From Triticum aestivum (Eukaryota > Streptophyta > Magnoliopsida > Poales > Poaceae): DNA of 64,000 bases. The translations under genes were made by a program, and so were the position numbers. The DNA lies in NCBI RefSeq assembly GCF_018294505.1, contig NC_057810.1, positions 704,207,622 to 704,271,621 of the forward strand, in the 5' to 3' direction. Below, one piece after another: positions 58,380-64,000 of the stretch. Position 1 is the first letter of the stretch, and every line of letters begins with the position of its first letter. The notes under the pieces are model-generated. The model worked only from the letters and a program-made list of their open reading frames with translations. It was not told the DNA's origin and did no database searches.

Positions 58380-59766
58380 ACTTGATGATTTTGTCCTGGC
58401 CAGCAGATCATGTCAATATCATCATACTGATTTGTCATAGCGCCATTACAAATGCAGCCACCACTATTCTTCGAAGCAGTGTTCCGGGAGTGTATGCACT
58501 CAAAAACTCTCTTCATCAGAACCTTCTCAGAGCCACATCTCTTGTTGTACCTCGATGTCACAATTAGTACAAAATCCCATCTTGATTGCATAATCATTCT
58601 ACACGCGTTGTGCTTCATTAACATTGTCAAAATGCATGCGAATGAAAGGGATAATGGGCGGCGATGATACATCCTCATCATCTGGTTACTCAACAAGTGT
58701 CACAACATTTTCATCGGCGTTTTTATGGGCATCATGGTCATTGGTTTGCGTTGCATCATCCAAGTTTTCTGCCGCATCATCCATGTTGCAACATGTTGTC
58801 TTCACTATCCGTTTTCGAAGGCCCATTCAGATCAAGGCCACCTTTTTCATCTGCTGCCGTAGCATCTAGCAGTTCATCATCAAGGAAAATCAATGGCTCT
58901 GGAGCACCATCCTACAACAAAATCAGTGCACAAGTTATTGTTTTTGCAACTTCAAATATATATGAAGATTCTACCTAATGGATGCAGCATCTGAAACATA
59001 GTTTACATGTGCATGTAGGGGCCACTTTTATTTGAAACTCAAATCAATCAACAATTTTTTTATGCTAAAGACAAACCATGAAACTAAAATTTGAAAATAT
59101 TAATACAAACAACCCTTCTATCAAGCATATGTTTCTATGAGGGGGGTTTCTTATGATGCTATATTTAGTTTAGAAACAAAATTCATCCTCCGTAGCATTT
59201 TTAGAGCATACATGCATGGCATTTTTGAGTAAATATTCAGACCACATGTCAATAGTTTGTAACTGAACACAAAAGCTATGTTTTCAGGTAAGTCGGACCG
59301 TGTTTTTTTTGCTACAACCAGAGCATGCTTTTCTCAACCAACTCATAGCATGTCCTGTTTATTAGTCCTCTTCGTATTTAGGGTCATATTTTGATCATGA
59401 TTTTAAGTAATAAAATATAAATTGAGAAAAATAATATCATAAGAACTATGTTCAAATACGAATCCAACACTATATTTCTTGTGACATGCATTAACATTTT
59501 ATTAGTTAAATCTATGGTCAAAATTTGACACAAAATACAAAGAGGAACAATAAATCAGACAGAGGTAGTAGCATGATGCACAAGTTCAAATATCAACTTC
59601 TTTTCTTTAATTTTGAGTAAATTCTTCTGCAGCATGCAGCATGTGGCAAGTGTCTTTGCAGCATTTTCTTTTGCAAATAACACTAAGAAACCTATACTAG
59701 CATTCAATTTTAGAAGCATGCAGAGGCATCCAACTGAACTTCTGTACATGTGGTGCTCATGAACAA
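58380..59766 (-). pseudogene. Inverted FAR1-like copy, N-terminal part and upstream DNA, MITE-free
   Basis: This is the reverse-complement partner of 946-2262. From its 5' end it shows the non-coding part (GCACCACATGTACAG at about 59755), an acidic N-terminus (DGAPEPLIFLDDELLDATAA, about 58910-58855) and a FAR1 segment (SRYNKRCGSEKVLMKRV, about 58560-58505). Stops and frame changes interrupt it. Compared with the other copy it keeps an extra stretch (GGLDLNGPSKTDSEDN) and lacks the MITE. The rest of the FAR1/MULE core is absent. Confidence 0.8.
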
Positions 59767-60636
59767 AAATCAAGGAATCATTGCAAGAATTCCACGAGAG
59801 GATGTATCCTAACAAGGGAGGTCGAGTCGAGATCCATGGGGGCTAGCAGCTTCTCACGGATGCAAGACACCGGTTGGCGGTTCCGACCGGCAGAGGGGAC
59901 TACCGGGGGTGACACACACCGCACCTCCCCTGTTCTCGGGTGTCGTCGGGTCGGACGAATCAGCCGTTGTAGCAAACGGTCAGGTGTTTCGTTGCAATGA
60001 TCGTGGGACGCACTCGTACGCTAGATTGGACGGAGGTGGGTTGCTACATCGTGCGGGTGTGAAGCGACCGGCCGAATTGTTTGCACACGGTCGACACGCC
60101 CGGCCATGCATGCGAACGTGTGGTGTGGTGTGTGGTGGCGAACTGGCGACGGACGACGACGTCGACCTCGCTAGGAACCCAGCGGGGCAGTGGAGTAGAG
60201 CCAGCGGAGGCGAAACCGGAGTCGGGCGCCCGCCCATGCCGCGGCGCCACGCAGTCCAACCAAATCCTTCCACCTGAAGCAAGCAACACAGCGCACACAC
60301 AAACACAACCGGCCGCCGCCTCGCGTTTGCCGACGGCGTGGTGGGGCCCCGGCGCCGGGAACGCGGAGGCCGCGTCGGCTTCTACGTGGCGGCGTGCCTC
60401 GCGTCGATTTGGATGTGGCTGGCTCGTCTCCAGCGTCGTGGCCCCTCCTTCACCTACGATCGCGTCGCAATAAACAAAGGCCGGCTGTGCTGCGTGCGTG
60501 CAGCAGAGAGAGACACAGGGTTGGTTACTTGGCTACAGTGCAAGTGTATGTGCACATCGGTCGCGTCGGTCGAGAGCAGTGGGTCCCGCTTCATATCTGC
60601 TCCGTGTGGCTCGTCCCGGAGTGGGTCAGGCTGGTC
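59767..60636. other. GC-rich intergenic DNA, no recognised gene
   Basis: Overlapping short frames on both strands (for example 59909-60277) reflect GC-rich composition. None shows a known motif. They lack convincing start contexts and splice structure. Confidence 0.4.
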
Positions 60637-60910
60637 AGGCTGGTCATAGTGGGGAGTAACTTAGACTAGTAACATACATATGTTACTAGTCTATGTTACT
60701 ACCTTCATAGTGGGTAGTGTCATAGGTGTGGTAACATAGTTGCCTTCATTTATTACTTTGTAGACTCATTATGCATTGGAAACCGCTATGTGATGATAAC
60801 ATATTATGTTACTCTATTTGCTTCTCTCCTCATTAACTACTTGCCACATCATCATTTTTACTTATGTGGCATCTATGTTACTACCTATGTTACTCCCACT
60901 ATGACCAGCC
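60637..60910 (+). mobile_element. MITE A with GGCTGGTCATAGTGGGGAG terminal inverted repeats
   Basis: The left end AGGCTGGTCATAGTGGGGAGTAAC and the right end GTTACTCCCACTATGACCAGCC are inverted repeats bounding about 274 bp. The interior is also rich in GTAACATA/TATGTTAC words. The superfamily is not certain to me. No TSD could be fixed because another MITE abuts on the right. Confidence 0.85.
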
Positions 60911-61178
60911 TCATAGTGGGAGTAACATAGGTAGTAACATAGATGCCACATAAGCAAAAATGTTGATGTGGCAAGTAGTTAATGAGGAGAGAGGCAAATA
61001 GAGTAACCTAATATGTTACCATCACATAGCGCTTTCCAATGCAAAATGAGTCTACAAGACAATAATTGAACATGTGTATGTTACTACACATATGACACTT
61101 CCCACTATAAGGGTGGTAACATAGAGTAGTAACGTATGCATGTTACTACTCTAAGTTACTCCTCACTATGACCAGCCT
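60911..61178 (-). mobile_element. MITE B, same family, inverted and abutting MITE A
   Basis: It runs from TCATAGTGGGAGTAACATAGG to TTACTCCTCACTATGACCAGCC. Its first half is nearly the reverse complement of MITE A's second half, so the pair forms a palindrome of about 540 bp. Its left terminus lacks the outer GGCTGG, which is merged with the end of A. Confidence 0.85.
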
Positions 61179-62131
61179 CACACATCCATGGCTTTACTGT
61201 CGTGTTTGTAGTACACCACTGACCACTCCTCGCTCGCCGTAAAAGCGTATAGAACCGTGCGCATCACGGGTCGGCCACGAAGCAGAACACATTTTTCGTG
61301 TTGGTGTCTGTCTGGAGAAATGCTGCTCCGTATCATACAGGACGAAGGGAATTTGGTTATCCACAGCGGGGCCCGAGCCTAGCAGCATAACTGTGAAAAC
61401 ACGGTTGCGCCGCTGGTCAACCTAGTACGTGCAAGAACACGGCCTAGTACTCCTCTGCCGCGTCGGTCGGTGTCCGGCGGCCTGGGGGTCGGTATTTGGC
61501 AATGGCAAGTGAAGTCTATTTTAAACCTTAAACTTGCAGAGGACTGAATTGAACCTTGACCTGCCAATCCCTTAAATTGACACCCTATACTCGTTAATCA
61601 CCGTCAATTTTAACCCCAAATCGACCTGAGACCTGTTTGTAAGTACAATCCCGGTCGGGGTAGCCCGTTTCTCTCACTGACATCATGGCCCCACATGTCA
61701 TATCCATCTTCTTTATCTATCTACCCTCCTTTCTTTCTGTCTCTTGGCTTCATCCCGTCGTCGGCGCCTGCTAACTCTAGTTTGCCCGGGCCGCATCCAA
61801 CTCCCAAGCACCCGAATTCCAGGGAGGCAGCATAGTGTGTCCGCCACACGCAGGAGCAGTCGGGACTAGGTGGCGTGCACGGTCGCAAGCACGGCGGCCG
61901 GCGGTCCCCTGCACATCATGTCGCGTCCCTCCCGGCAGAGGACGTGGGTACTGAATACGCCCTCCGTATGCAGCCGCGAGCTCCGGCATCCCATCCTTCG
62001 AGGCAGCATCCTACAGCCTCACGCACTGCTCACCCCGTATCTGCCACATCAGTTCTCGCCGTAAAAAATTACAACAAATAAATTGAGCAATGGCTTGTGA
62101 GCTAGCTAGTAGAGGCGGAGGTGCGCACTGA
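61179..62131. other. Intergenic, possible degenerate repeat
   Basis: No supported gene. The text 61510-61680 (CCTTAAACTTGCAGAGGACTG, CAATTTTAACCCC) looks like a dispersed grass repeat, but I cannot classify it. Confidence 0.35.
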
Positions 62132-62546
62132 GGCCAACTCCACCGCGCGACCCAAACGGACGTCCGTGTCTGTCTGTTTGGGGTGTGATTTGGCGGACGT
62201 CCGGGGACGGACAAACGAACGAAAGCATCTGCGCCCACCGCGCACGAGGCATCCCGACCGCAAACGGACATGCCTCGCCCGCGCCAAGCTCCTCCGCCTT
62301 GCCGTGGTTCCCTGCCTCGCCGGAGCGCGCCCGTCCCTAGCTCCTGGGCCATCCCGCGCTCGTCGGCGCGCGCCCGCCCTGCAGCCCCGCTCGACCTTCC
62401 TGACAGCCCCGTGCTCGCCCGCCCCGAGCTCCTCGGCCGCCCCACAGCCCCGCGCTCGCCAGAGTGCGCCCACCCCGAGCTCCCAACCCGCCACAAAGCA
62501 GCCAGAGCGCGCCGTCCCGAGCTCCCCAGCACGCGCGCCGCCCCAG

Positions 62547-62620
62547 GTTGTGCTCGATGCGCTCGCCCTTCGCCAGGTCGTGCTCGACGCGCTCGCCCTT
62601 CGCCAGGTCGTGCTCGACGC
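62547..62620. repeat. 30-bp tandem repeat, about 2.5 copies
   Basis: The unit GTCGTGCTCGACGCGCTCGC plus CCTTCGCCAG repeats at 62547, 62577 and 62607 (partial). Because 30 is a multiple of three, all frames stay open through it. Confidence 0.9.
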
Positions 62621-62784
62621 ACCCGGCTGGTGCTGCTTCGCACGCATGCACATCTCCGCGCGCTCGCCCGAGCCCGGCCACGCGCGTCGCTCGTCCACCT
62701 GCACTCGCCGGGTCGCTCGGAACCGCGCGCTCGCTCGCGCCCGGTCCCGACTCGCTGCAGCATGGGCGCTGCTAAGCTAGCACA

Positions 62785-62860
62785 CATGGGCTGGCTGGCT
62801 AGCTAGCTAGCAGCTATGCATGCACGGGCGCGCTTAGTAGCTAGCTAGCTAGCTTGCTAG
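62785..62860. repeat. CTAG-rich simple repeats
   Basis: GGCTGGCTGGCTAGCTAGC and TAGTAGCTAGCTAGCTAGC runs lie in the core of the element. They are self-complementary and could form cruciforms. Confidence 0.8.
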
Positions 62861-63324
62861 AGCCAAGCTGCTTCTGCAGCACTTGCGCACGACGGAGCCG
62901 CTCCGGCGTAGCGAGGCGAGGGACACGGGGAACGGGCCGGAGAAGCAATTCCCGACGACCTGCGCGGCGAGGGGAAGGCGGAGGAACGGTGGCGGCCTGC
63001 GCGGTGAGCGGGGAGGCGAAGGGACGGTGGCGGCCTGCACGGGGAACCGGGAGGCGGAGGTACGGCGGGGGCCAGTGGGGCGAGCGGGATGTGCGGTCAC
63101 TGATTTGTGGGCCAGAGGGTGGACGAGAGCGGACGAGAGCCACCAGCGACCGCGTCCTTTTCGGCCAACCGCATTTGTCGCTCAAATTTGGTCCAGGTTT
63201 GGGGTCGGGAGGATGAAAAACGAACATCAGCGGATAGTTTTGTCCGTTTGTGTATGCCCGCTGTATCGCGTTTTACCTCAAATGGACTAAAGCGGATAAT
63301 TTGGGTCATGCGGTGGAGTTGGCC

Positions 63325-64000
63325 CGAGTAGAAGACTTGGAAGGTACTGCTAGCAATGAGAAACAACACTCCGTCATCCGCGAGAGCACTTTAGTCCTTG
63401 GGCGTGGAGGAGCTGCGCGGACGTGGATGCATGCTTATTAGGGCGTGTCTGGTTCAAGTTTCAAACAGTAGTCGCATTGCATACACTTCTCAATCCAGCC
63501 TGGGTGAGCAAAAATAGCCCCAAATACGTCATCTGCAAGTTGTTTGGTTGTCTGCATCGAGCGTCGCTGCATTAGGTAATACCCAAGTGCACTTTGTTTG
63601 CATTAGCTCAAGTGGCACATGAACACGGTGTTTGGTGGCCCGCATGGGGTGTGATTAAGAGCTAGCACTTGCACTTAGCACACAGGGTTAAGAGCTAGCA
63701 GAGGAAGGAGGAGAAGAAATGAAGTGTGCGCCGGACCATGGGGACTGCAGTGGATAGTGGTTGTGGCGCCGTGTTCGACATGACGAGCGACCCCGTCGGC
63801 GGCACGGCGAGCGACACTGTCGACTAACAATAGCAAACAGCACCAACTTGGCTGCGAGCTGAGCAAGCAAATCAGGGCCTACCTCTCTCAATTGGTCACT
63901 GCTCCCTCCAGCTTGCTCCCACAGCTGCGCCATGGGCCGCGGCCGTCTTGATTCGCGCTGGTGACTGAGGCGGTCAAGAAGGGAGGTCGAGGGAGGGGTC
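63325..64000. other. Intergenic with a possible transposon end near 63441
   Basis: TTA followed by GGGCGTGTCTGGTTCAAG at 63438-63458 resembles a Harbinger/Tourist-type left end. The partner would lie beyond the window. No gene is supported. Confidence 0.3.

Larger units (their letters stand above)
62132..63324. mobile_element. Non-autonomous element with inverted ends and a GC-rich interior
   Basis: The left end GGCCAACTCCACCGCGCGAC and the reverse complement of the right end GGCCAACTCCACCGCATGAC match at about 23 of 25 bases. Both continue ...CCAAA. Inside the ends are AACGGACGTCCG-type words, then a GC-rich core (62270-63130) with open frames on both strands. I could not find a TSD. The pattern resembles a MITE-like or Pack-MULE-like element carrying foreign GC-rich sequence. 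Confidence 0.55.

Noticed and set aside
59909..60660. Overlapping GC-rich frames of 90-130 codons
   Set aside because: No recognisable domain, start context or splice structure, and both strands are open.
62011..62806. Several overlapping 100-260-codon frames on both strands
   Set aside because: High GC content and a 30-bp repeat keep all frames open. There are no motifs and the strands are equally open.
63441..64000. A complete transposon at the right edge
   Set aside because: Only one possible end (GGGCGTGTCTGGTTC after TTA) is visible. The partner end and TSD would lie outside the window.

Overview
The window is plant nuclear DNA, almost certainly from a Triticeae grass (wheat, barley or Aegilops). 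The basis is the dense nesting of transposable elements, two full-length Copia elements with 1.7-kb LTRs that open TGTTGGAAATATGCCCTAGA (the Angela/BARE/WIS type), an 11.4-kb CACTA element with accessory genes, abundant MITEs, and one GC-rich intronless host gene. No bacterial, organellar, rRNA, tRNA or CRISPR feature was seen. All similarities were judged by eye; no database search was run.

Layout. 1-5 kb: a LINE 3' fragment and a decayed FAR1/MULE-type pseudogene carrying a MITE. 5.2-17 kb: a complete 11,421-bp CACTA transposon (TSD TTA) nested in a second MITE of the same family. It carries a small coiled-coil/membrane gene, a broken TNP2 transposase, a small Arg/Pro-rich gene and a large ORF2 with a Ulp1-like protease end. 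17-20.6 kb: an unclassified block of diverged internal repeats holding an 80-bp fragment of a C2-domain gene. 20.6-26.4 kb: a candidate 5.8-kb DNA element with imperfect inverted ends and an 8-bp repeat AAAATCAA on both sides. It carries exons of a Ulp1-like gene on the minus strand and a striking array of TTACACTGTAA motifs, interrupted by an RTE-type LINE fragment. 26.7-29.8 kb: an intact MCTP/QUIRKY-like gene, the only confident host gene. 30-33 kb: intergenic DNA with an RNase H remnant.

33.4-42.0 kb: Copia element 1 (TSD ACCAG), inserted in an exon-like open segment. 42-48.7 kb: a Helitron-type terminus, two solo LTRs (TSDs TAAAG and GCTAC) and a truncated LTR. 48.7-57.3 kb: Copia element 2 (TSD GTACA), whose LTRs look almost identical although its coding region is badly decayed. 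58.4-59.8 kb: an inverted, MITE-free copy of the FAR1-like segment at the left end. 60.6-61.2 kb: two MITEs back to back forming a long palindrome. 62.1-63.3 kb: a GC-rich element with inverted ends.

The most interesting points are the recent insertion of a coding-dead Copia element, the candidate Ulp1-carrying element with its private palindromic motif, the matching position of palindromic repeats just upstream of both CACTA promoters, and the filled/empty MITE site in the two FAR1-like copies.
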